The notes under the pieces are model-generated. The model did no database searches. It saw nothing but the letters and a program-made list of their open reading frames with translations, and was not told the DNA's origin. The position numbers and the translations under genes are program-made. Of a stretch of DNA of 15,039 nucleotides, positions 1 to 6,432 are shown piece after piece. Source of the stretch: Leptofilum sp050292445 (lineage in GTDB: Bacteria > Chloroflexota > Anaerolineae > Promineifilales > Promineifilaceae); NCBI GenBank assembly GCA_050292445.1, contig JBNKLQ010000146.1, forward strand, positions 1-15,039, read 5' to 3'. Numbering within the stretch: the first letter of the stretch is position 1; each line of letters opens with the position of its first letter.

Positions 1-1
1 G

Positions 2-82
2 GCCCCGCCGTTGATTGTAAACAGAGAAGAGATTGATACGGCCGTTTCCACCATTGCTGCCTGTTTAGCTGAAGGTTCATAA
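2..82 (+). CDS. argD: acetylornithine aminotransferase, C-terminal end only (partial)
   Basis: The frame is open from the window edge to TAA at 80-82 and gives 26 residues, beginning APPLIVNREEID and ending CLAEGS. The pattern PPLIxxREEIDxAVxxIxxCL is what the last helix of class-III acetylornithine/succinyl-diaminopimelate aminotransferases looks like (PLP enzymes; ArgD transaminates N-acetylglutamate semialdehyde to N-acetylornithine in the cytoplasm). The call rests on this short tail and on the location just upstream of other arginine genes on the same strand. Other class-III aminotransferases have similar tails, so the substrate is inferred from context. The catalytic lysine and the start lie outside the window. 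It contains one copy of the iterated palindrome ACGGCCGT (38-45), read as Thr-Ala-Val. Confidence 0.6.
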   Translation, partial: APPLIVNREEIDTAVSTIAACLAEGS

Positions 83-98
83 TATTGAAGCAATGGAA

Positions 99-156
99 TA
101 GGACGCTGATTGGCCTGATCTTCCTGATCATGGGAATCAGGTAAATCAGCGTCCTA
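99..156. repeat. 13-bp perfect inverted repeat between argD and ypeA
   Basis: TAGGACGCTGATT at 99-111 is exactly complementary to AATCAGCGTCCTA at 144-156. Inside it CCTGAT (114-119) can pair with ATCAGG (136-141), so the whole 58 bases can fold into one long interrupted hairpin. It starts 16 bases after the argD stop and ends 22 bases before the ypeA ATG. The 3' arm is not followed by a T-run, so a simple intrinsic terminator is not evident. It may be an mRNA processing or stability element, an attenuator, or a member of a dispersed repeat family. Confidence 0.75.
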
Positions 157-178
157 ATTGTTTAATTCAAGGAGAACC

Positions 179-616
179 ATGACTCAACCTACAATTCGCC
201 CCTTCTGCCTGGAGGACAGAGACGCCGTGATCGCCATCTGGGAAGCGTGCGGCCTGATTGTGCCCTGGAATGATCCACACAAAGATATTGCCCGCAAAAT
301 GCAGGTCAATCCTGAACTATTTTTGGTGGCGGAGCTAAACGGCCGTATCGCGGGCACCGTCATGGGAGGCTACGAGGGACATCGCGGCTGGATCAACTAC
401 CTGGCTGTGGCGCCCGACTGCCAAAAACAGGGCGTAGGCCGCGCCCTGATGCAAGATGTGGAAGCCAAGCTATCAGACCTGGGCTGCCCCAAGATTAATT
501 TACAGGTCCGTAAGAGCAATACGGCCGTTATTCAATTCTATGGCCATCTCGGCTACCACATCGACGACGTGATCAACCTGGGAAAACGACTTATCAATGA
601 CGAAGAAAAGCGTTAG
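179..616 (+). CDS. ypeA: YpeA-like GNAT-family acetyltransferase
   Basis: This predicts a 145-residue cytoplasmic acetyltransferase of the GNAT fold, a normal length for a single-domain member. What I see: an N-terminal IRPF strand; WxxxGLxxPWNDPxxDIxRKM at about 21-41; the VMGGYEGHRGWINYLAV core at 61-77; the acetyl-CoA loop CQKQGVGRALM at 81-91; the GCPKINLQVR strand at 102-111; and a LGKRL ending. The PWNDP, GGYxGHRG and LGKRL blocks match YpeA of enterobacteria, whose substrate is not known to me. An upstream in-frame TTG at 158 is possible, but the ATG at 179 with AAGGAG at 169-174 is preferred; the 4-base spacing is rather short. Sitting inside an arginine cluster it could act on an amino acid or arginine intermediate, but that is inference. 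Confidence 0.85.
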   Translation: MTQPTIRPFCLEDRDAVIAIWEACGLIVPWNDPHKDIARKMQVNPELFLVAELNGRIAGTVMGGYEGHRGWINYLAVAPDCQKQGVGRALMQDVEAKLSDLGCPKINLQVRKSNTAVIQFYGHLGYHIDDVINLGKRLINDEEKR

Positions 617-618
617 CC

Positions 619-663
619 ACAGAGTTCACAAAGGACATAGAGATATTCCTCTTTGTTCTCTGT
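619..663. repeat. imperfect hairpin between ypeA and the argA-argG gene
   Basis: ACAGAG (619-624) pairs with CTCTGT (658-663), and inside it a CACAAAGGA-type arm faces a TCCTCTTTG-type arm, giving a purine/pyrimidine-biased imperfect stem that fills the 58-base gap. Its style (ACAAAGG on one arm, CTTTGT on the other) resembles the hairpin at 9969-10026, so the two may belong to one dispersed family. The following start codon at 675 has no obvious Shine-Dalgarno sequence, so the structure could matter for translation of that gene. Confidence 0.55.
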
Positions 664-674
664 AGCAATAAACC

Positions 675-2471
675 ATGAACATACGACCCGCACACCCACA
701 AGACATTCCCCACATCCTCACCTTGCTCAACGACCACGTGCGGCGTGGCGACGTACTGCCGCGCACCGCCCAATCCATCCACGACACCTTGCCCGATTGG
801 CTGGTAGGCATCGACGCTGATGAGGAATTGGTCGCTTGTGTCTCGCTACTTTACTACAGCCAGGCGCTGGCTGAAGTGCGTTCACTAGCCGTGGCCGATA
901 AGGTGAAAGGCCAGGGTTGGGGCCGCAGCGTTGTGAAAGCGATCATCGCCCAAGCCAAACTCCAGCAAGTGCCCATCCTGTTTGCCCTGACACGGGCCGT
1001 GCCTTTTTTCCAAAAGATGGGCTTCAGCATCAGCAGCCGGGAGCTGTTCCCAGAAAAAGTGTGGCGGGATTGTCAGGTTTGCCCGTTGTTGGAGCACTGT
1101 GATGAAACGGCCGTAGTCCTCCATCTCACCCCACAACCCTTCCAACCACAATATCAACCAGTTATCGAATTACCAATCATTCAACCTATTCAAGGAGTTA
1201 CAAAAATGTCAAAACCAAAAATCAACAAAGCTGTACTCGCCTACTCAGGCGGTCTGGACACCTCCGTTATCGTACCCTGGCTGCGCGAAAATTATGGCTG
1301 CGAAGTCATCTGCTTTTGCGCCGACATCGGCCAGGGGGCAGATGAGCTGAAAGGGCTAGAAGAAAAAGCGTTGGCCAGCGGTGCCAGCAAAGTGTATGTG
1401 GAAGATTTGCGCCACGAATTTGCCAAAGATTTCCTCTTCCCCATGCTGCAATCTGGCGCGATTTACGAGCGGCAGTATCTGCTCGGCACCTCCATTGCCC
1501 GGCCGCTCATTGCCAAATGGCAGGTAGCCATCGCCGAGGCCGAAGGAGCCGATGCCGTCGCCCACGGCGCAACCGGCAAGGGCAACGACCAGGTCCGTTT
1601 TGAGCTGACCTACAAGGCGCTTAATCCTACGCTTAAAGTGATTGCTCCCTGGCGCGAGTGGGACATTCGCTCCCGCGAAGATGCGTTAGCCTACGCCAAA
1701 AAGCATAACGTGCCCGTCGTCCACACCGAAAAATCTATATACAGCCGAGACAGCAATCTGTGGCATCTCTCGCACGAGGGCGGCATTTTGGAAGATCCGC
1801 GCAACGAGCCAGAAGAAAGTATGTACCAGTGGACTGTTTCGCCGGAAAACGCGCCGGACGAACCAGAAATTGTGACGGTGCATTTTGAAGAAGGCGTCCC
1901 AGTTTCTGTTAATGACGTGCAGTTGCCACCCGCTTCCCTTATCGAAAAGCTCAACGAACTAGGGGCCAAACACGGCATCGGCCGGATCGATCTGGTGGAA
2001 AATCGACTGGTGGGCATGAAATCTCACGGTGTTTACGAGACCCCTGGCGGCACGATTTTGTATGCCGCCCATCGAGAGCTGGAATCGCTCTGCCTGGATC
2101 GGGACTCCAGTCATTTCAAGGAAGAGCTGGCCGTCAAATATGCAGAACTGGTTTATTTTGGCAAATGGTTCCACACGCTGCGGGAGTCGATGCAGGCATT
2201 TATCACTGACACACAAAAAACGATCACCGGTTGGGTCAAAATCAAACTGTACAAAGGCAATGTCATCGTCATCGGCCGGCACAGCGACAACAGCCTCTAC
2301 CGTGAAGATTTTGCCACCTTCGGCAAGGAAGATGTGTACGACCAAAAGGACGCGGTCGGCTTCATCAATCTGTTTGGCCTGCAAATGAAGGTGCAGGCGA
2401 TGATGGATGTGAGCAACGGCGGCAAAACCCGCTACGCTGCCCCTGACTACTCCAAATTCAAACGTGACTAA
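675..2471 (+). CDS. argG: ArgA-type N-acetylglutamate synthase fused to argininosuccinate synthase (ArgG)
   Basis: A single open frame of 598 residues. Residues 1-150 are a GNAT domain: IRPAHPQDIPHI start, EVRSLAV strand, acetyl-CoA loop KVKGQGWGRSVV near 76-87, FFQKMGF near 111-117, then PEKVWRDCQVCPLLEHCDE near 126-144. The last block, with Cys133, Cys136 and Cys142, is typical of the short ArgA-type N-acetylglutamate synthases that also occur fused to ArgH. A Pro/Gln-rich linker (151-177) follows. Residues 178-598 are complete ArgG (421 residues; family about 400): ATP loop AYSGGLDTS, GATGKGNDQVRFE, SRDSNLWHLSHEGG, ETPGGTIL. ArgG joins citrulline and aspartate using ATP. No stop separates the parts, yet a strong ribosome site precedes codon 178, so fusion and free ArgG may both be made. 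The 675 ATG has no clear Shine-Dalgarno sequence. Confidence 0.93.
   Translation: MNIRPAHPQDIPHILTLLNDHVRRGDVLPRTAQSIHDTLPDWLVGIDADEELVACVSLLYYSQALAEVRSLAVADKVKGQGWGRSVVKAIIAQAKLQQVPILFALTRAVPFFQKMGFSISSRELFPEKVWRDCQVCPLLEHCDETAVVLHLTPQPFQPQYQPVIELPIIQPIQGVTKMSKPKINKAVLAYSGGLDTSVIVPWLRENYGCEVICFCADIGQGADELKGLEEKALASGASKVYVEDLRHEFAKDFLFPMLQSGAIYERQYLLGTSIARPLIAKWQVAIAEAEGADAVAHGATGKGNDQVRFELTYKALNPTLKVIAPWREWDIRSREDALAYAKKHNVPVVHTEKSIYSRDSNLWHLSHEGGILEDPRNEPEESMYQWTVSPENAPDEPEIVTVHFEEGVPVSVNDVQLPPASLIEKLNELGAKHGIGRIDLVENRLVGMKSHGVYETPGGTILYAAHRELESLCLDRDSSHFKEELAVKYAELVYFGKWFHTLRESMQAFITDTQKTITGWVKIKLYKGNVIVIGRHSDNSLYREDFATFGKEDVYDQKDAVGFINLFGLQMKVQAMMDVSNGGKTRYAAPDYSKFKRD
1192..1208 (+). promoter_or_regulatory. 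internal ribosome binding site and ATG for stand-alone ArgG
   Basis: AAGGAG at 1192-1197 lies 8 bases before an in-frame ATG at 1206-1208, inside the GNAT-ArgG frame. The protein from this ATG starts MSKPKINKAVLAYSGG, exactly where normal ArgG proteins begin. The site is better formed than the one for the 675 start, which suggests independent initiation of ArgG within the longer frame. Confidence 0.7.
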
Positions 2472-2479
2472 ATTGTTGC

Positions 2480-2530
2480 ATTTCCCCGGAAACTGCTTGT
2501 GCAGCGCTTTCATGAAGTTTCCGGGGAAAT
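2480..2530. terminator. 15-bp perfect inverted repeat between convergent argG and response regulator
   Basis: ATTTCCCCGGAAACT at 2480-2494 is perfectly complementary to AGTTTCCGGGGAAAT at 2516-2530, with a 21-base loop. It begins 9 bases after the argG stop and lies between two genes that point at each other, the usual place for a bidirectional terminator. Neither arm is followed by a good T-run, so a repeat-family role (REP/BIME-like) is an alternative. Confidence 0.6.
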
Positions 2531-2594
2531 TTGCGCCCCCTCCCCGTAGCAGCGATTTCAATCAAAAAGCACAAGAAGGCTCCCAGGTTTTGGG

Positions 2595-3395
2595 TTACCC
2601 GGCCAAGCGATACCCGACCCCGCGCACATTTAAAATAAATTGCGGGTGGTCGGGCTGGGGTTCGAGCTTGTGGCGAAGGGCATAGACGTGGCGCTTAATT
2701 AGCTCTTTGGCTTCCCACCGTTCTGCCTCATAATCCAAAACAACTTTGGCTAAGGTCACATAATCTATAACGGCACCCGCCTGTTCTGCCAGCGCCACAA
2801 GTAAGCTATATTCAGTTGGTGTCAGTGACAAGCTTTCCGCTGCATACCATACTTCATAGGTGGCGCGATTGATAACCAAATCGCCAATTTTCAACAGGTT
2901 ATTCATCGGCAAGTTTGTGGGTTGGGCCAAGGGGGGTCTGGCTGGCAACTGTTGCAACCGCTGCAAACCAGTTTGCAATGTTTCCAGTAGCAGTGCTTGT
3001 TCGCGCTGGCGACGGGCAACGGCTAAGGCACGTTGCACAACTTCGCGGAGGGTATCTGGCTTGGCGGGTTTAAGCAGGTAATCAAAGGCACCTTCTTTAA
3101 CGGCCGTTACGGCCGTTTCTAATGTTCCATGCCCGGTTAACAATATCACCGCCAGGTGCGGCACCTGGGCTTTGAGAGCAGCCAGCAGCTCTATCCCCGT
3201 CATGCCTGGCATCCGAATATCCAGCACGGCAACCTCTGCATCCAACGTTGGCAGCAAAGCTAACGCTTCCTCGGCCGAAGCAACATCTTGCACTTCGTGT
3301 TTATCCTTCTGCAAAACCGCTTTTAATCCTTGGCGGATATTGGTTTCGTCATCAACCAGTAAGATTTTTCCCGGAAACGGCCGTTCCTCACGCAT
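2595..3395 (-). CDS. response regulator, receiver plus OmpR/PhoB-type winged helix
   Basis: A 266-residue cytoplasmic DNA-binding response regulator. The receiver domain (about 9-125) has the acidic pair Asp15-Asp16, phosphoacceptor Asp59 in VLDIRMPGMTG, Thr87 in LLTGHG and Lys109 in LLKP. A helical, Gln/Arg/Leu-rich linker (about 120-165) leads to a C-terminal OmpR/PhoB-type domain (about 168-265) with SLTPTEYSLLVAL, a KELIKRHVYALRHKL recognition-helix region and the closing LNVRGVGYRLAG. The receiver wording GHGTLETAVTAVKEGAFDYLLKP is more like NtrC-type receivers than classical OmpR ones. The ATG is preceded by AGGAAGG, which overlaps the end of the kinase gene, and only one base separates the kinase stop from this start, so the two are co-transcribed and probably translationally coupled. 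The divergent run from 5009 is a plausible target. Confidence 0.93.
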   Translation of the reverse strand: MREERPFPGKILLVDDETNIRQGLKAVLQKDKHEVQDVASAEEALALLPTLDAEVAVLDIRMPGMTGIELLAALKAQVPHLAVILLTGHGTLETAVTAVKEGAFDYLLKPAKPDTLREVVQRALAVARRQREQALLLETLQTGLQRLQQLPARPPLAQPTNLPMNNLLKIGDLVINRATYEVWYAAESLSLTPTEYSLLVALAEQAGAVIDYVTLAKVVLDYEAERWEAKELIKRHVYALRHKLEPQPDHPQFILNVRGVGYRLAG

Positions 3396-3398
3396 CTG

Positions 3399-4802
3399 TT
3401 ACCTTCCTTCATTTATTTCATATGCTGGCAGAGCCACCACAAACGTTGCCCCCTCACCGGGGACGCTATCTACATCTAACCGCCCCCCATGATTGGCAAT
3501 AATCTCATGGCTTACCGCCAGACCCAGACCAGACCCATCCGCCTTTGTCGTAAAAAATGGTTCAAATAAATGGGCCTGCATGTCCGGCGTCAGCCCTGGC
3601 CCCGTGTCGGCGAACTCAATATGCACCTCCCCCTCCGCATGGCAGGCAATGATGGTTAAGCGCCCACCGCCAGACATCGCTTCCGCCGCATTCAGGATCA
3701 AGTTTAGAAAAACTTGCTTCAGCTGATTCTCCACACCAAGAACGGTCGGCAATTTAAGGGGCAGCCGCCGCAATACTGTGACATCCGAACGCTGGAGCTG
3801 CTTTTCCGCCAGCATCAGCACATACTCCAAAGTGGCCAATAAATCAATTGGTTGACGCTGTCCCTTTTGGGGTTGTTGAAAATCAAGCAGCCGTCCCACA
3901 ATATCGGCAATACGATCAAACTCATGCTGCACCACATCCAGCCTTTGCTCACCATCAGCAGACAACGGTTCATCCGAGAGCAGTTGCAAATACAGGGCGA
4001 TCGCTTGCAACGGATTGTTAATCTCATGGGCGACTGAGGCGGCCAACCTACCGACGGCCGCCAACTTTTCGGCACGGATGATCTGCGCTTGTTTTTCTTC
4101 AAGCTGGCGCGTCCGTTCCGCCACTCGCTGTTCTAACTCGGCCGTCCAGCCGCGCAGTTCCCCCACCAACCGGGCATTTTCCAGAAAAACAGCGGCCTGA
4201 TCGGCAAAAACCTGGGCCAACTGCAACGCCTCTTGATCAAACGCATAGGTACCGCTTTGGCAAAACAGATTCAGCACGCCGACAATTTTTTGCCGACAGA
4301 TGAGAGGGACAGCCAATACGGACAAAACGCCTGCGGAAACGGCCGTTGGGTGAACCCGGGCATCAAGTCGTGCATCGTCAATTATCAACGGCTGGCGCTG
4401 CTGCACAGCCCAACCTGGGACACCTTCATCAAAGGCAAAAGTCATCGACTGCACTTGATCGGATGGAATATTGTGGCTAACCGCAACAACATACCGCTGC
4501 AGGGTTTCATCACGGATAAAAAGGACACCGGCATCCATTGGTAGGGTTTCGGCCGCCTTTTGCATCACCAGTCGCAATGTGCGATCTAAATCTAATGAAG
4601 CGGCAATTTCCCGGCCTGCCTCATGAACGGCAGCCATCGCCCTGGCTTGTTCCCAATTGTGCTCTGTGGCAGTTGATGATTCCACAACTATTCTCCAGAC
4701 TTTGTTTGCCAAACCAATCATGTTTGGGGATTTCGGATATTGTGTGGGATTTTGAATGACGCGTAATGTGTAAAACGTGATTAGCCTCTGGTCACGAATC
4801 AT
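3399..4802 (-). CDS. GAF-domain sensor histidine kinase
   Basis: A soluble sensor kinase of up to 467 residues that should phosphorylate the adjacent response regulator. A GAF domain spans about 60-212 (REIAASLDLDRTLRLVM, GVPGWAVQQRQPLIIDD, SVLAVPLICRQKIVGVLNLF). A coiled coil (about 213-245) leads to the HisKA block with phospho-acceptor His259 in SVAHEINNPLQAI. The ATPase part shows the N box around NLILNAAEAM (Asn371), DTGPGLT (399-405), LFEPFFTTK and GSGLGLAVS. I see no transmembrane segment, so the signal is probably cytoplasmic and sensed by the GAF domain; the ligand is unknown. The start is uncertain: the ATG at 4802 has no convincing ribosome site, residues 1-27 look non-domain, and Met28 (4721) or Met56 are alternatives. 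Confidence 0.92.
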   Translation of the reverse strand: MIRDQRLITFYTLRVIQNPTQYPKSPNMIGLANKVWRIVVESSTATEHNWEQARAMAAVHEAGREIAASLDLDRTLRLVMQKAAETLPMDAGVLFIRDETLQRYVVAVSHNIPSDQVQSMTFAFDEGVPGWAVQQRQPLIIDDARLDARVHPTAVSAGVLSVLAVPLICRQKIVGVLNLFCQSGTYAFDQEALQLAQVFADQAAVFLENARLVGELRGWTAELEQRVAERTRQLEEKQAQIIRAEKLAAVGRLAASVAHEINNPLQAIALYLQLLSDEPLSADGEQRLDVVQHEFDRIADIVGRLLDFQQPQKGQRQPIDLLATLEYVLMLAEKQLQRSDVTVLRRLPLKLPTVLGVENQLKQVFLNLILNAAEAMSGGGRLTIIACHAEGEVHIEFADTGPGLTPDMQAHLFEPFFTTKADGSGLGLAVSHEIIANHGGRLDVDSVPGEGATFVVALPAYEINEGR

Positions 4803-5008
4803 TTACTATTCAATCCTGTGAATAAGACTGTTTACCAGTAAGCTTTCTTACAAACTGGTCTCCACGCTGTATTGTTCTTCGAGCCGTCACTGTTTCGTAA
4901 CCGTATCGTTTCCGAGGAACGGCCGTTTCCCACCTATACTCACCGTATCACACATTTTCATTCAGCAACCATCCAGAACCTTTTACACTTAAAGACAAGG
5001 AGATAATC
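4803..5008. promoter_or_regulatory. divergent promoter region between kinase and Met-rich membrane protein
   Basis: This 206-base gap must drive both the two-component genes (-) and the run from 5009 (+). TATACT at 4935-4940 is a fair -10 for the + direction, but I find no good TTGACA partner. ACCGTATC occurs twice as a direct repeat (4900-4907 and 4942-4949), flanking the palindrome ACGGCCGT (4919-4926), which sits inside GGAACGGCCGTTTCC (4916-4930). A small hairpin (ACCAGTAAG...CTTAC...TGGT) lies near 4835-4860. AAGGAG at 4997-5002 is the ribosome site for 5009. The direct repeats may be regulator sites, but this is inference. Confidence 0.4.
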
Positions 5009-5461
5009 ATGAATATTTTCGGCGCAATTATTGCAGGAGTTATTGGCACCATCGTCATCACGATAGTTATGGCAATGGCCCCGAAGATGGGGATGCCTAA
5101 AATGGATATGGTGGGCATGTTGGGGGCCATGTTTAGCCCCAAAAGCAACCGCACCTTGGGACTGATGATCCATCTGATGATGGGTGTCATCTTTGCCATC
5201 GTATATGCCTTATTGTGGAATCTTGGCGTTGGCAGCGTGGGGCTGCTGTGGGGCGCTATTTTTGGCGCAGGTCATTGGCTCGTTGCCGGAGCAATGATGG
5301 GCGGTATGCCAATGATGCACGCAGGCATCAAAGCAGGCACCATCGAAGCGCCTGGCATCTTCATGCTGCACAACGGTGGCCTGATGGCTTTTATGGGCGG
5401 CCTGATGGGGCACGTTATTTTTGGCCTCGTCGTCGCTCTGGTATACGGACTATTTGCCTAA
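5009..5461 (+). CDS. Met-rich small integral membrane protein of unknown function
   Basis: A 150-residue very hydrophobic protein. Predicted membrane segments: about 3-24, 52-71, 76-98 and 130-149. It has 21 methionines (14%), concentrated in two clusters: MAMAPKMGMPKMDMVGMLGAM (21-41) and MMGGMPMMH (96-104). Histidines at 55, 89, 104, 121 and 135 lie in or near membrane segments. AAGGAG at 4997-5002, 6 bases before the ATG, fixes the start. I do not recognise a characterised family. Met/His-rich membrane proteins often bind Cu(I) or other soft metals, and the neighbours (thiol oxidoreductase-like flavoprotein, TSUP exporter) would fit metal or redox stress, but no metal role is shown. First gene of the + run, divergent from the two-component system. 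Confidence 0.85.
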   Translation: MNIFGAIIAGVIGTIVITIVMAMAPKMGMPKMDMVGMLGAMFSPKSNRTLGLMIHLMMGVIFAIVYALLWNLGVGSVGLLWGAIFGAGHWLVAGAMMGGMPMMHAGIKAGTIEAPGIFMLHNGGLMAFMGGLMGHVIFGLVVALVYGLFA

Positions 5462-5477
5462 ACCCCTTCCCTCCTCC

Positions 5478-5511
5478 AAAGCCAGGCCGGCCAGGACGTC
5501 GGTCTGGCTTT
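5478..5511 (+). terminator. GC-rich hairpin in the gap between 5461 and 5547
   Basis: AAAGCCAG (5478-5485) pairs with CTGGCTTT (5504-5511), and after one mismatch CCG pairs with CGG inside, leaving a short GC-rich loop. It occupies the 85-base gap between the Met-rich protein and the TSUP gene. The 3' side continues TCCCATACCCC, without a T-run, so it could be a weak or partial terminator, or an mRNA stabiliser that uncouples the level of the first gene from the rest. Confidence 0.45.
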
Positions 5512-5546
5512 CCCATACCCCTCAGTACTAGACTGCAAAGGATGTA

Positions 5547-6404
5547 ATGACATTAGAATATTGGTATATGCTGCCTGTTTCCATTCTGGTAGCCACAACT
5601 GCCATGGCCTCCGGCGTAGAAGGAGCCACCTTTTTCGCGCCGATTTTCATCCTGGGGCTGCGGCTGCCGCCAGAAGTGGCCATTGGCGTTGGGCTTATTA
5701 CCGAAGTGTTCGGTTTTGCCAGCGGTCTCACTGCTTACGCTCGCAAGCGGCTGATCGATTATAAGCTGGGGCTTGGCTTGCTATTAGTCACGGTGCCAGT
5801 CGCCCTGCTAGGTACCTGGCTGGCCATTGGCATCCCAACGGCCATTCTAAAAACAATACTCGGCGTGGGATTATTTGCCGTAGCGCTCAACTTTCTGCGC
5901 GCACCAGATCATAGCGATGTGACTCTGCTTGATGAAGCCAGTCGCACCAATTCCGGGCCAAATCAAGGCGAAACGCACCTGATTACAGCCGATGGGGAAG
6001 AAATCCGGTACACCATCTGCAACAAAACCGAAGGCCGTCTCATTTCCGGCATCGGGGCGCTGTTTATGGGCATGATTTCTACCGGGTTGGGAGAAATGAA
6101 TGGCTACTTCTTGATGCAGCGCTGCCGTGTACCAAGTAAGGTAGCGGTGGCTACCAGCGTCCTAATTGTAGCCGTGACCGCCCTGGTAGCTTCTGTTGGT
6201 CATTTGCTTTCCTTTATCCAACAGGGGCCAGAAGTACTAGATGTTGTACTCAGTCTGGTTGTTTTTACCATTCCAGGAGTGATTATTGGCGGGCAGTTGG
6301 GTTCGGCCGTGGCCAGCCGTATCCCCCAAAACACGCTTTTGCGCGGATTAGGTGTCTTGTTTATTTTTGTGGCCGTACTGACGTTGGGCGAGGTATTGTT
6401 ATGA
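5547..6404 (+). CDS. TSUP-family (TauE/SafE, sulfite exporter-like) membrane permease
   Basis: A 285-residue polytopic membrane protein with the two-half layout of the TauE/SafE family (formerly DUF81). The first half (about 6-117) contains ASGVEGATFFAPIFILGLRLPPEVAIGVGLITEVFGF, a typical TSUP first repeat. A soluble loop (about 118-165, with HLITADGEEIRYTICNKTEG) follows. The second half (about 165-285) has the matching GIGALFMGMISTGLGEMNGYFLMQRCRVPSKVAVATS and ends IPGVIIGGQLGSAVASRIP. Family members export or take up sulfite, sulfoacetate, thiosulfate or other organosulfur anions; which applies here cannot be read from the sequence. Start ATG 5547 is preceded by AAAGGA. It sits between the Met-rich protein and the flavoprotein in the same orientation, so a sulfur or redox role is plausible. 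Confidence 0.9.
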   Translation: MTLEYWYMLPVSILVATTAMASGVEGATFFAPIFILGLRLPPEVAIGVGLITEVFGFASGLTAYARKRLIDYKLGLGLLLVTVPVALLGTWLAIGIPTAILKTILGVGLFAVALNFLRAPDHSDVTLLDEASRTNSGPNQGETHLITADGEEIRYTICNKTEGRLISGIGALFMGMISTGLGEMNGYFLMQRCRVPSKVAVATSVLIVAVTALVASVGHLLSFIQQGPEVLDVVLSLVVFTIPGVIIGGQLGSAVASRIPQNTLLRGLGVLFIFVAVLTLGEVLL

Positions 6405-6432
6405 TCGCAACTAAATTTCCCAGGAGGACAAA

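Noticed and set aside
158..178. TTG start upstream of the YpeA-like gene
   Set aside because: It would place the ribosome site inside the coding region; the ATG at 179 matches the usual N-terminus of the family.
1959..2561. 200-residue open frame on the - strand
   Set aside because: It runs antisense through conserved argG motifs and the downstream inverted repeat; it is a shadow frame.
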